Shown: piece by piece, positions 22,462-35,768 of the stretch
Layout: every line of letters begins with the position of its first letter
How positions within the stretch are numbered: the first letter of the stretch is position 1
DNA from: Sthenelais limicola
Lineage: Eukaryota; Annelida; Polychaeta; Phyllodocida; Sigalionidae
Direction: 5' to 3'
NCBI GenBank assembly: GCA_942159475.1
Contig: OW804096.1
Span: 111,574,194-111,638,193 of the forward strand
Length of the DNA: 64,000 nt
The notes under the pieces: model-generated
The model's database searches: none
The model's input: only the letters and a program-made list of their open reading frames with translations
What the model was told of the DNA's origin: nothing
Program-made: the position numbers and the translations under genes

Positions 22462-22636
22462 ATGGAAGAAGTAATAGAAGGTACTGGTTTATCAGAGCGC
22501 CGGTTGGTTGCTGTAGCCACTGGGGCCCTGTCCGTTACCTACTTGATAACAAAGTATTGGCAATCACGAAAGAGGGCGTCTAGGTACAATCTTCCACCAG
22601 GACCCACACCATGGCCCTTATTTGGAAACGCTATAG
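22462..22636 (+). CDS. P450 exon 1
   Basis: Membrane anchor and proline hinge, residues 1-58. It ends in phase 1 before GTATAT. The start is the first ATG before the anchor. Confidence 0.85.
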
Positions 22637-25600
22637 GTATATATTAGATGCATTATACATACATAGATGTTTCTGGCTGATCTAGGCATCTAGTGCCAGT
22701 TCATAAGTGACTTATGATAACAGCACATCATATTACAATTGCATTGTGTACCGTAGTAATGGATTTGTATTCTCAGCGAAAGTTAAAAGTTCTTTCATAC
22801 ATTTTTCAAAATAAGATTATTGTGATTATGATCAGAAGATCTAAATAATTATTAATTCAATTCCAATTCAGCATCTGATACATGTCGGTAGCTAGTATGT
22901 TAACGTTTAGACGCATTTAAGGTATGGTTTTCTGTGGGAGCATATCAAGCAAAAAGCTTTTGGTGACATTTTCCCCCGCCCCACTTAGCATAGTTAGTGG
23001 ACGCCAACGCTCGTTCCCTAATTTTAAACGAACAACCGAACAAAAACAACATCTCCGGAAATACCATCAATGTTGTATTTTGAAGTAGAGAAAAATGAAG
23101 GCACAAAATGATAGTATATATTTTTATAATTGTAGTTTTTCCTAAATTTATATTTAATCACAGCTAGCACTGAGAATATTGCAACAATTACAAAATGTCT
23201 TGCTGGATAAAAATATTAAAACAAACAAACCATAATTTTTACCCTGCCCCCTTTTCAAGGATTTCGCAGTCTTGTCTGTTTTTCTACCGCATATATCTCA
23301 GGAAACAGGAATACACTAGCTATGTTTTCTCTGGTCTCCAAAAATTAAAATGCACTCAATCTTTCTTTTACATTTTGCTAATATTTGTATCTTTTCCTAT
23401 ACTTCTGCATTGTCTATCAGAGATTGAACCCTAATATGCCCTTATTAAATATATATTAAATAGAGCTTTAAATATTGGGTTAAAGGCTAAGCTTATATGA
23501 AAAATCTACAGACACATTTATTAGGCCCTATATAGTATACTAGCAAAGTACCCGTCCTCTGGACAGTCACCCTCTTCCTCTCACTGTCTCTCCCCTCCTC
23601 TCTCACTGCCTCTCCTCTCTCTTGCTCCCTGTCCCTACTCACCTTCACCTCTCCCCAGGGCCCTATTCTCTCTCCCCCTCTTCTCGATCTATCCTCTTGT
23701 CCCTCACCCTCCGATTTCCCCCACCATGTCCCTTCACTTCTTTCAATCTTTCCATCCTTCTCCCTTCCTCTCCTCCCCGTCTTTCTCTCCTCCTGCTCCT
23801 CTTCTCTATCCCATTCTCCCTCTCCCTATCTGATTTCTCTCACCCTCTCCCTCTGCTTTGCTCTCCCCTCTCGCTTCCCTCGCTCCCCCCCCCCCCCCTC
23901 TGATAACTCTCCCTCTGTTTAAGGAAGCCTTTAACCTTTTCTCCATGCCATCCATCATAGCCTGCATTTTGAGCAACATCGGGTCTGTTTCGATCTGAGT
24001 CTCCATGCTTTCAGCCATATTTAGTCCTTCCTTGGACAGCTTGATTTTCTTCGACCCAACCTCTCCTTGTTGTGCGCGATCCCTCTAGTGTGGCCTTCTC
24101 TTGATTCTATTTTAAGTTTTTAACCATTATACTTCCAAGAAATGTTTATATGTGCCCACCTTCAATGATGGACTATTGTCACTATCCTTATGACTTTTTA
24201 GCTGGATTTTTTTATGTAAAACAGACTATAAGCACTTGTTTTAACACTGACGTCTGGATTTTACCCCCGTTAAACAACTAACGCAATAATCCTGAGCGGA
24301 AAGTTTCTCTTTTAAAGCAAATCCTTCAATTTCAGTCCTACCTATTCGGGTTTATCTGCCCAAAAGTTCAGATTATAAACAGTATTCAGCTTCAAACTGC
24401 TTAAATCCACTGTTCATCTGATTAAACAATCCAACCGACTCCTTGCCTATGGCTGCTGGACCAAGACAAAATGGCGGTTCCACTATGCAGGACCACGTTT
24501 GTTTCAACCAACTCTTATCCACTGGTATAACAGTCACTTGTGCACTAAATAATCCTATCACTGAGTTCCACAATACTTCATGAACTATTTAAGCCCAAAA
24601 AGTTCTGTCTGTATGGTGAGATAAAAAAAGAAAAGACGATATGGCCGGAACCTCTACAGTTTCACTTTGAATCTCGCATGTTGTAACCGAAAGTCTGATA
24701 ATGATAATGTTGCATTTTACTAGGGTATCGATGTTCTGTCCTCATACTTGAAGTTCCTTGTTGGAATGTGGAAAAAGTCAGGGAAAAAGTGAATTAGTGG
24801 ATGCCAACAAAACAAAGTTTGCATTGGTCTCTCACGTCATCAATAAAAGTAATACATTAAATAAATTATATGGATTTTATGCTGTGGTTGTAATTGTTGA
24901 GAGTTTAATTACATCTATCTATTTCGAGATGAACTGAATTTGTTGATGGAGGTGCTTGCAACGAGCGAAACCAAATAGGATGTGGTTCTTGTGATCACAC
25001 TTCCCTGGGTTGGCTCAGTACAATCCCTCCACAACTTGTCAGTTTTATGTCATTACATACGATTAAATCTCAACATTATTCATATTATCATACATAATTA
25101 TAGATATAGGTTCAGCTTTAAATTCAAATTTCACCCTCCCCTCCCTATGTGAATGTCACACTTGGGAGCTTGGGAGCTTGGGAGCTCGGGGACATTCCAT
25201 TGATAATTACTCTGTCGTTATAGGGAGTCGTATAATTAATAACAATGGTTAATGTAGAGTCTTGTTGATCGTGATGAATCTTGTCGATCTCGCTAGCTGT
25301 ATAATGATAACTCTAGTAGAGCAAAGGTCCACGTTGGAGAGCTGAATTAGCTTTATTGGGTCCAATCTTGTAACATTTCAATCAGTCAATAGAATAGGTG
25401 CAGGAGCCGGACCATAGTCAGAACGCGCAGTCTAGTCAGTAAACATAAGTCCATTCCATCCAGTCAAGTCAGTGTCAGGAATAATGTGTAGTCTTCTTAG
25501 TCTGTACGAGGTCTGACTCTACTAAGACCTGGGGACCTTTATATATAATTATGGTTTCATCATACTGGACATTGCAGCAATGTTCTAGAACATTCTAGCA

Positions 25601-28600
25601 AGCCCCTAGTAGCATTGCATGTGAATTACTCGGTATATCACACAAAGAAAATTAGAGTGGGAAAAAAAAATAATGTCTAAGAGAAATAAGCAGAGGCAAG
25701 AGAATCAATCTGGTGAAGAGGATGCAGAGATAATGTCAAATACTCCAGCACCTAGAGGCTACTCCAGTCGCAGATGCCTTTGATGTCGACCAAAGAGATG
25801 CTGATACTATGCAAAAAGGTTGCACCAAATCTTCTGAGTGAGTGGAGACTGACATCTGAAGGAGATAATCCAATCCGAGAAACCAGGGACTTCAGGAAAG
25901 CCAATACATCTTTGTAGAGGACAGGTCTCACACTACCACCCAGGTAGCGGAGAAATATAGGAGCGGATGATGATGATGCAGGAAAATGTAGAAGATTTCT
26001 CTCAATAAGGCCAGCAACGCACAATGGAGAGCCTGGTAGATGTTTGAGAGGAATCATGAGGGGTGCGGATGAAGAGCCCCTGGTCTTGCTAGACTCCACA
26101 GATATATGCACACTCCAAGCAGAGAGCGAAATACAGGATCTTGGAATAACATGTGAGTCTGGGTCTTGAGATAGTTTATCAGGGACAATATTAGACTTCC
26201 TAAGCAGCGTACAGAAAGACATAGCTAGTACGCCCCACATGACAGCTTGATTTGGGTCTAAGGCATCCATGTGCAGGTATATCTGTAGTAATTGACTGAC
26301 CATTAAGGGAATGACTTGTTTAGGGGGAGCACCAACCCTTCTCTTTAGTCCTGATAGGACCATTTTAATGTAGAAAGATGATCAAAAACTTTCAGAAGCA
26401 CCAAACATTTTATGCAAGCTAATAACAGCTGACAAATAATTGTCAATTGAAGAGAACTTCATAGACAATCCTAGGTACGACAGGAACCTACCTGGCCACA
26501 GTTTGAGTTGTAGCTGGAACTGGGCACAGGCCATAACTGTCACAAAATAATAAGAACTTCTTCCATTGAGTGGCTCTGGTTGAAAAGGTGTTTGATGCCC
26601 AAGCACTGTCAATGTTTAGGGACACAAGATCATCTAGATCCTGCAAGGTGGTACCTAGAAAAACGCAAGAATAGGTCAGGCAGATAAAGAGACTTGAATG
26701 AAGATAGGCAAGATAATATATCAGGAATAACATTCAGGTGGCCAGGAATATGAGACGAAGTTAAATGGAAATTGCAAGTGTTAATGTCTAAAGATTATTT
26801 TTATATGAGTTATGAGTTAATTTATTGTTTTATTGTTTAAGTAATTAAGGTGCCTAAATAAAGTATTCAATTGTATTAAATGAACTTTGTCAGTCAGTAG
26901 TCAGTCAGTTTGTTATCCGCTTTCGCAATAAGGACGCTGTACTGAGGCACTGCCCCCCCATGATGACATGAGTCGGGGTATTGCGCCAGACCCCCCCCCC
27001 CCTCCATAGATGTAGAGTACATTGCATCAGGGATAAGTTGCTCGCGAGCTCATTCACCTATTCTATGTCCTTGGTCTTGTGACACCCTATTATTTTGTCT
27101 TATATGTAATATATGGACTAGTCCCTATGTGGCTAGTGTTGGTTAGGTTCAGTACTGGCCTCCAGAGCTGGTGTGTGGTAATAAAGGGTAACTGCTAACA
27201 AGGATCCAAGAACCTGATTTAGTGTTCATTCACTACAATTTGGTGCCGTGACCAGGATTACATTGGCATTCGCCCTCCAGAGGTTACAGATCTTGCGAAA
27301 TCTCACAAAATCCTGTGCACGTTCCAGTTACTGAATTGCCATTGACTTGTACTGAAAACAATATAAATCATGCTTTCTAAGTCCTATATTGTAGTGATTT
27401 TTGGTTACTTACTTAGTATAATTATTATTTTTTAAGGGATATACTTTCTGGAAATAATAATAAAATTGTTGGTTTTCATATATTACCCGTCCAAAAACAT
27501 CACTTATCAGGCCGAGGTGAGGTTTTCTTTCTTGTCAAGTTTTGACTTGCAAGTTATGGGTCCCTCACTAGTGGCGTAAAACAGTAAAAAACAGGGGGAA
27601 AAAACAAATTCTAATCCATTCAACTTTAGAAATGCTTTTTTATAAAGTCTAAATATCACTATCCTAATAAATATAGAAATGTAAAAAGAATATGAACATG
27701 GTCAATGACGTAAAATCCAGATCGGTTTTTGACAAAAACAAAGTTTTAAAGTCGGCCACATAAGTTCAATCAACGATCATGACATAAATATTAGTTTAAC
27801 GTGTCATATATTATATATAAAGTGTACGGAGAAAGATATAAAGGTATTGTTTAGATTAAATTAGTTTATTTGTGTTTAGATGTGTTACATGTGTTGGCAT
27901 GGCAGCAGGTTGACTCCCCTGGGATGTAATGTACTCACGACAGTTGGCATGGCAGCAGGGTCAGAGAGCCCTGGGATGTCAGGTATCGTTGGTGTGGCAC
28001 TGGGTAGTGGGTTGACTTGGATGGAATGTCATGTTAGTGAGCTAGCTATTCGGAGTGTGGTATTAAATACAGTGGTACATGATCAAGCCAACCAGTGATG
28101 AGCAGGAGGTGTTCCTTGAATGGCTAGGGGACGCCTGCTGGGAAAGCTCTGGGGGCTTGGAAGCACAGATCGCTCTGTTCAATGGCTGGTTAATGTGACT
28201 TGTACTGTGATGAGTGTCACTAGGTTGAGTGAACCTGAGTAAGTGTTCATTCACTACAATTTCTTATCACTTCATGGGAGCGTAAAAATCCCAGCGATGT
28301 GTAGGCCTATGCAAGTGTGTCTGAAATTCAGGTGGCAAAAGGCAGAGTTGTATTTTGTTATTTATACTCAGGGTGCGGATGTTCGCGTTAGAGACACTGC
28401 CGTTAATGGTGAATGGTGGCGCCCATGAAAAAAGTGCCAAAGAAAACCGTACCTCAAATGTGCCTCAACATACTACTCACGTCCTCCTTAATATATACTC
28501 CCGACTATAGTTTGCATGAATGAAATAATACATGAAAACTCATAGGCCTAATTAAACTTACAGAACTATCTCTCAGCAAGGAAAATGCCGCTATCAATTT

Positions 28601-31600
28601 TTACCGTATGTCGAAGGACAAATATGGACCAGTCATCCGTTTGGATATATGTGAGTCAGTTTTTTTTAATTTGATATATATATGTTTTTCCAACTCTGGT
28701 TCTGCTTTTAAAGAATTAGTGACCGAGTCATTCTTTATGCCTGGTATTTACAACCCTTTAACGCAACCCAGTTATTAATTCTTTTAGTCACCCTCTAACC
28801 CGATTCCCCAGTGCCAATGTTAACAGAAACAGATGGACATGTAACAATCAATCAAGTCCATGTATTCACCGTAAATCATACCCTGTTTATTAATTATAGC
28901 TTTTCAGGCATCTTCCAAATCCGGTAATCTTGGACAACACTAGCAAAAAGTATTAGAATAACCTGTTTGGTGTAGGTGTAGGCTATCTAATTAATTTAAT
29001 GGGTCAATTTTGTTTTAGAATGTACAATTGCGATTTCGTGAGATTTAGGAAGATTGAAAAGAAATAGTAACTTTGCCATCATAAATAAATCAGAGAGTTT
29101 TCATACCAATAATAGAAAATGATTTACATCAAAGGAGAAATATATTTGGTACACAATACTGTACTTTACATATTAACAGTAGCGCCATACCAAGAGCGGC
29201 GGAAAACGGATGAACTATGAGCTAGGCGGGCAAATCACAGAAGCCTTATGTATTAACCATAGGCTTCTAACTTTCTGCTTTTTCTCTCAGAATTTGAGTT
29301 ATTGCATGATACTGTAAGCTATCAAATATTATCAAATGACATGTTAAGATTGGTGGTCATGCTTAACAAGAGGACATTTTATCCGCTAGATTTTAGCATA
29401 TAGCAACTTTCGTAACAGTGTATCAACAAAAACAAGCAAGCATAGGTGTACGGGCTGCAGGGGGTCAGCGGCCGTGTGCTCCTAGGCACACACACCCCCC
29501 TGCACGTCCAGCGGTAGCCCGGGTGCGGTTCGGCCCGCATAGCTAGGTGAGTCAACTGGACTGCGCATGCGCAGAATGACAGAAGTTCATCCCGCAGTTA
29601 CTGGTACGCACTGGAGACAGAATTCGTAAAGGGGGCTATTTATCTAATTTCGAGTCACTCCTTGACTAAATATCACCCCATCTGGCCTACCCTTTCTCCT
29701 GCCCCTTGCCCTTCTTGCCGTTTCTCTCGCCCAATGCCCATCCTCTCCCCATACAACTTTTGTCATCTCATCAAAATGCATGTTTACATGCCTAATTAAG
29801 CCAGCTTCTGTAGGGTTAAATAATTAATAATGCCCTAAACGTAAATACATCCTTATTGATACACTTTCCCCATGTTTATTCAAGATGAATAAAATGACCT
29901 TGTAACTATCACAAAAGCAATATGTAAAAAGTGGATAAATATCCTAAAAATTCTGATAAGGCGGGTGAATGTCCTAGGATGGTAAATGTCCAGGATGTGT
30001 AATAGTCCAGGGGGTAAAAGTCGGGGGGGGATATGTCCGGCGGGTACATGTCCGGCGGGTAGCTGTCCTAGAACCGCATGAACTGTATAAAATATACAAG
30101 TTGTCATCACCTATTTTGTATTAAATCAAAGCGCTTTATCATCGTTTCATTATTTCCTATATATGTGTATAAACTCTCCCCACTGTAATGTCTCAAGCAC
30201 CGAAGCCGCTTATAATATGTAACTACTGCTGCTGAATCAGCCTATGAAAGAGCTAACCGGTTTCATGCATAATAGCCCCATGCAGTCCTGTATTATTTAT
30301 TTGTATTTTCAGTGGGCATGGAATTCTTCGTCTTGAATTCATTTGAAGTCATACAGGAAGCTTTTGGTACTAAACAAGATGATTTTGCCAATAGGCCGGT
30401 TCTGTGGAGCGGTAAGGTTCACAATTGATATAGATGAGATTATCTTATTATGATACATAATAACCGTTTATTTATGTAGTTAATGATATCATAAAAATTG
30501 CACTTTATCTTAGGCGAGATGTTCTCACTCGGGGGCAAAGACATAATATTTGGACAGTTTGGTCCAACTTGGAAATTTCATCGGCAGGTTGTGCACCAAA
30601 CAATAAGGTATAAAACAATCTTTTAACTTAAATGCACTATTTAACTATCCAATTAATTCAAATATATTTCCAATAGTTATCACATCATTTTACACCTGTT
30701 GGGTCAATGCTTTATTGGAAAGTCTTCTATTTGATATTTTATTTTTTCATAGAAATACATCTCATGCCTAGATGGTGTAGCTAGATGATGCTATACTTTT
30801 TCTATGGTTTGATCCATAATTTATGTTATTATGTACTCCTTCATGTTAAAGGAAATTAGCGACTGGGCAGGCTCTAGAAACAATGGTATTGAGGGCTTTT
30901 GAACAGGTAGCTGTCGAAATCATCAAAACAGAAGGTGTTACTTCAATGAGGGAATTCGTCAATCTCCTCACTTTCAGCACTTCGACATCCTTATGTTTTA
31001 ATAAGGAGTAAGGTCTTCACGATATGGTTGAAACTAGCTCATAGAGATGTTTATTTTGCCAAATCTTTCGTGTATTAAATTAAAAAAGAATTCCAATAGC
31101 CTTTAATGATTGATGGAGTTCACTATTATTGTCTATTATTTGTCACACTATTGTCTATCTTTTTATCTGAGGTCAGGTGAAATGTTTTTCTTTTATATCA
31201 GTATTTATGTGGTCATTTCAGATATGGTAAAGATGACCAAGAGTTCAAGCAATTCATGGGAAACTTTGAAGAACTCATGGATATACTCGGCTCTGGGTTT
31301 CCCGCTGATTTCATGCCATCTCTTTCCTACTTCCCGCTTTGTTGGCCTAAGATGAATGCATTCAAACGTTTTTGTAACGCTTTCATTACACACATCAAAC
31401 AGGAATTGAAAGAACACAGGGAAAACTATAGTGCTGGTGCGTCTTGTTCATTAACAAAATCACGCTGGTTCTGATTCTGAATTCAATTACAAGCTCCATT
31501 TCCTGTATCCGGCAATGCATTTTGTACCACAGGGCAAGCGGGGGCTCTGTTCTCTGTTGTTTTGAATTATAAATATGTGTTCTTACCATAATCTTATTTT

Positions 31601-34600
31601 CTAGGAAGTGAACCCCGAGATTTGATAGAGTGTTTGCTTGAACAAAAGGAAAAGGCTGAGAAGGAAGACCCTTCCAAACTTAATATGCTGGACGAAGAGC
31701 ATCTCATCATGACAGTATTCGATGTATTTATAGGTGTGGTAAACTTTCTTTCACAGAATAAAGGATTGTGGAATCAATTTTTAGGTGTGTGTTAGGAGAA
31801 CTGGGTGTACTCTCACACACGCGTCTACTTTTTGTCCAGAAAATTACCGCAGCAAGACATTTATTTGTGGGAAGTAAATTGGTTATATTTCACCAGATCT
31901 GAACACTTTTAGATTGTTTTTATATTTAAAAATAAAAGATCGTCCCACCCACCCACCCTGTCTCTACCCCTCCTACCTACAATATCCATTTGATTTAGTA
32001 TCAAATAATGTAGCCTACACAACACCAACGTGTTGGGTAGGCTACAACACCCACCCTATAAATAGCCTACATGTCAACAAGCTAGCTGGGTGTTATGTGG
32101 GTGTTATGTAAGGGTGGCAGTGGCTAGTAAGGGTATAGCTGTTGGGTGGTTGAAGCTATGTAAACATGGCAGGGGTGAGTGACAACAGATAGAGGGTGCA
32201 TGAATGTTTTGAAAACAGCATTTCTGGACCATGAACACAGTAGTTTTTCCAGACAAAAGGGTAGCTAACTAAGTCAAGTTTCTCTCAGGCGAATTACAGG
32301 TCGCCACTTTCAGGGGAAAACATCAAAAATAAGGCCAGAAGTATGGGGAGTGTATATATGGGGAGTGGACACTGATGGGTTGGGTGACGTCACAAATTGT
32401 TGATGTAGGCTTATCCGCCCACAGAGGGCGGGTTGGTCACATCTCGTCAAGACTTTTAAGAGACAAATAGAACATATGAAACCTTATTATGTTCTCATAA
32501 AGATATAACGTAAATATATTATGTACTGCTACCTGAATGTGGTTGCCAGGTTGTTGTTAGGGACGCTCCCGCCAACCCCTCATTCTCGCACCTGATCTTG
32601 AACTCGCACCCGTTTTTTTCCTTTGTGATTCCGTGATCTTATATTATGGCAGTTTGTACTGCATGTGGACACGAGTATCCTCACCCAGGCACTATGGTGA
32701 ACTCGACCTGTAAATATTACCTTGAGGCTTGTGATAAATCTAAGGTGAACACAGGAGATATTAATTCAAAGCGCTTATACTTGGACACTGAAAGCTACTG
32801 AAGCCGTATAGACACCTCTCAGAAGTCCGCACCAGATGAAAAGACTGCGTCAATTGAATGAGGTGAATCAGGTACTAATCCTTTGGGAAAATGGTCTCAG
32901 AAATTCGAACTCCAAAATCACCAGCATCACATAACCAGATGCAAGCCATGTTGGCTCAAATGACTCAGCTCTCTGTTATCTTCTAGTCGGTCTTGGGTCA
33001 GAATGCTTCTAGCTCCAATGGTTCCAATTCTACGCCCAATTCTAGTGGGTCTGTCAATAACTCTTCTACCAGTCATGCAACAGCAGTAACCTCCCAGTTA
33101 ACAGCAGTCACCACCAGGTGGCTCTTCGTCCGCGGGGCAGATGTGGCTGGCACTAGTGGCAGATCCAGTCACCTCTGCTCTTCACCAGATTAATGTGACC
33201 GTGGACCCCAAGACGGTCGGTCGTAATATGGGTATGGTATATCGTCCAGGGTACTACTACCAGCATTACCTTAATTCCACTCAGATAGAAATGATCATAA
33301 GTTGTCCTACAGGCAGTTTATGTACGGTATGATCATGGTCGCCCAATGACTGCAATACATGCTGTGCATGGTTCTTGTTGCCTTGTCTGCTTCATCAGCA
33401 GTTTTCCTCTTGCCAGGTTTCGGGGCTTAGACTGTACTTATCCAAGGCAATGCCATTCCTTCGAAGTTGTGGTATAGGCTATAAGTGCTATGGTGTGTGT
33501 CCGGGCTTGTCTCCTATTCTGTCTCACATCCATTTCTGGACCGCATTCCACAACTTGGCCTCCTGTGCAGCCCCATCCATGTTCCAGACTGTGTTTCAAC
33601 TTTCATGCCGGCAGAGCCCTCAGGGGAAAGCTGCACAATTTGAATCCAGTCTCTCCTGGTGTCACTACATTTATTGTCTACTGGTGGCGATGTCAAATCT
33701 TACTTGAACCACTTGGAGTTTGTCACGAGACATGCGGCTGACAGCGACTATATTGATGTAGCTTAAATTAGCGGTGATGTCAAAATAGGGTCGCGACGGC
33801 CATAACGGCCGTGGCCCTGATGCCACTTTTTCAGTGAAAGGGTCGCCACCTGAGTGGCCAAATTTCACTGAAATAATGGGACCTGGGTCGCGACCAGGAT
33901 GCGACTATTGTGCTGCTGTGTTATAGCCATTCTAATCATAACAGCTTGAGTAACTAATCGTTTATATTGCCATGTTTTGACAACACAGGTGTCTGCCCCT
34001 GGTATATATACACTACAACGTATTCATTTGCAAAGCTCACTGGGAAGAATGTTCTCATTTTTTAACGAGATTGAATCTCGTTCTTTATTATGTCTTTGTC
34101 TTAGGCTGTTTTGGAGACCGTCTTTCCGTCCTCGTTTCCCTGTCGAGACCAACCTCAGAGCTGCTATTTTGGCTGTCGATGGGTGACCAAAATGGGTAGG
34201 CCAATCCACTTTTACGGTGCTTAATTCCCAATTCCATGTACTACTACATACTTGCAGTATAGAGTAAAATACACTGGTCAACCAATGATGTGATAGGATT
34301 TAGTGGGACTGTTGCATAAAGTTAGGGAGGACAAATTTGTATTGATATGAATATTGGACCCCTACTTCGTTTATGGCGTTCCCTACCCTTGAATGGCTGG
34401 ATGTGTCTGTTTCATAAAGTCTGTAAGGAAAACTTACTCCTTTCTATATCTTTTTATCTCTTGTCTTCCTCCATCTCCTCCTCTTTCTCCTCCTGCTCAT
34501 TCTTCTTCTTCTTCCTCCTCCTCTGCGTGATTGGACGCCTACTGCGTTTCTATAGCTAAATGGCTTTCCCGACCCTGGAAAATAATTTTTTTAAATGGCT

Positions 34601-34625
34601 TTCCCGGCCCTGGAAAATAGTTATT

Positions 34626-34703
<78 letters not shown>

Positions 34704-35723
34704 TTCACATGGAAGGATCAATGCAAAGTGTCTGTATGTAATGTATGTATGTATGTATGTATGTGTGTATGTATGTATGTATGTAATGTATGTAATGTAT
34801 GCAATGTATGTATGTATGTATGTATGTATGTATACATATATGTAATGTATGTATGTATGTAATGTATGTATGTATGTATGTAATGTATGTATAGTAATGT
34901 AATACCTTTTCTCAAACTCAACGTTTCTGGCATGGGGGGGGGCAGCATGCCCCCCCCCCCCCACTATTTCATATGTAAGTAAACGCCTATGCCAAGTGTC
35001 CCTCCCCCTACTCCTCTCCACCTCCTCTTTCCGTGATTGGCTGCCTACTGCGTTACTATAGTCAAACCACTGGTAAAGTGTGGGGGGGGGGGGGGGCTGG
35101 GGGCCCCCCGAATATTTTTTTCCTCTAAATATTTGCTATTTTAAGGTATTCTGTGGTGGGATTTATTTAGCGTTTTTTCCTCTAAATATTTGCTCTAAAT
35201 ATCTGACTTGAAATTTAGCATGGTACTTGACTGTATGTATGTATGAAATGTATGTGTGTGGTATGTGTATGTTGTGGGTCTTAATGTGTGTGTTATGCGG
35301 GTGTTATGTGCGTTATGCAGGTGTTATGTGCATGTTGTTTGGGTGTTATGTGTGTTTGGCATGTGTTATGTGTGTTTGGCATGTGTTATGTGTGTGCTAT
35401 GCGGGTGTCATGTGTGTGTTATGTGTGTGTTATGCGGGTGTTATGTGTGTGTTATGTGCGTGTTATGCGGGTGTTATGTGTGTGGTATGTGGGTGTTATG
35501 TGTGTGTTATGCGGGTGTTATGTGTGTGTTATGTGCGTGTTATGTGGGTGTTATGCAGGTGTTATGTGTGTGTTATGCAGGTTTTATGTGTGTGTTATGT
35601 CAGCCATTTTGTTTCTGAGTTGAAATATTTTGTATTGGAATGTATGCCTTCAAGGTAAATGCAAGTATTTTAATGAGGATATTTTATGAGTTGTCATATA
35701 TGGTACTTTCCTTCTTCCCCCCT

Positions 35724-35768
<45 letters not shown>

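Noticed and set aside
25677..26795. Bacterial-type XerD integrase acquired by transfer
   Set aside because: The RNase H tail directly upstream shows that the recombinase belongs to a YR retrotransposon.
34539..35658. Several open frames of 100-160 residues on both strands
   Set aside because: They read through CT, ATGT and TG-rich simple repeats and give monotonous Ser-Leu, Arg-Glu, Ile-His-Thr or Cys-Val-Leu text in more than one phase.
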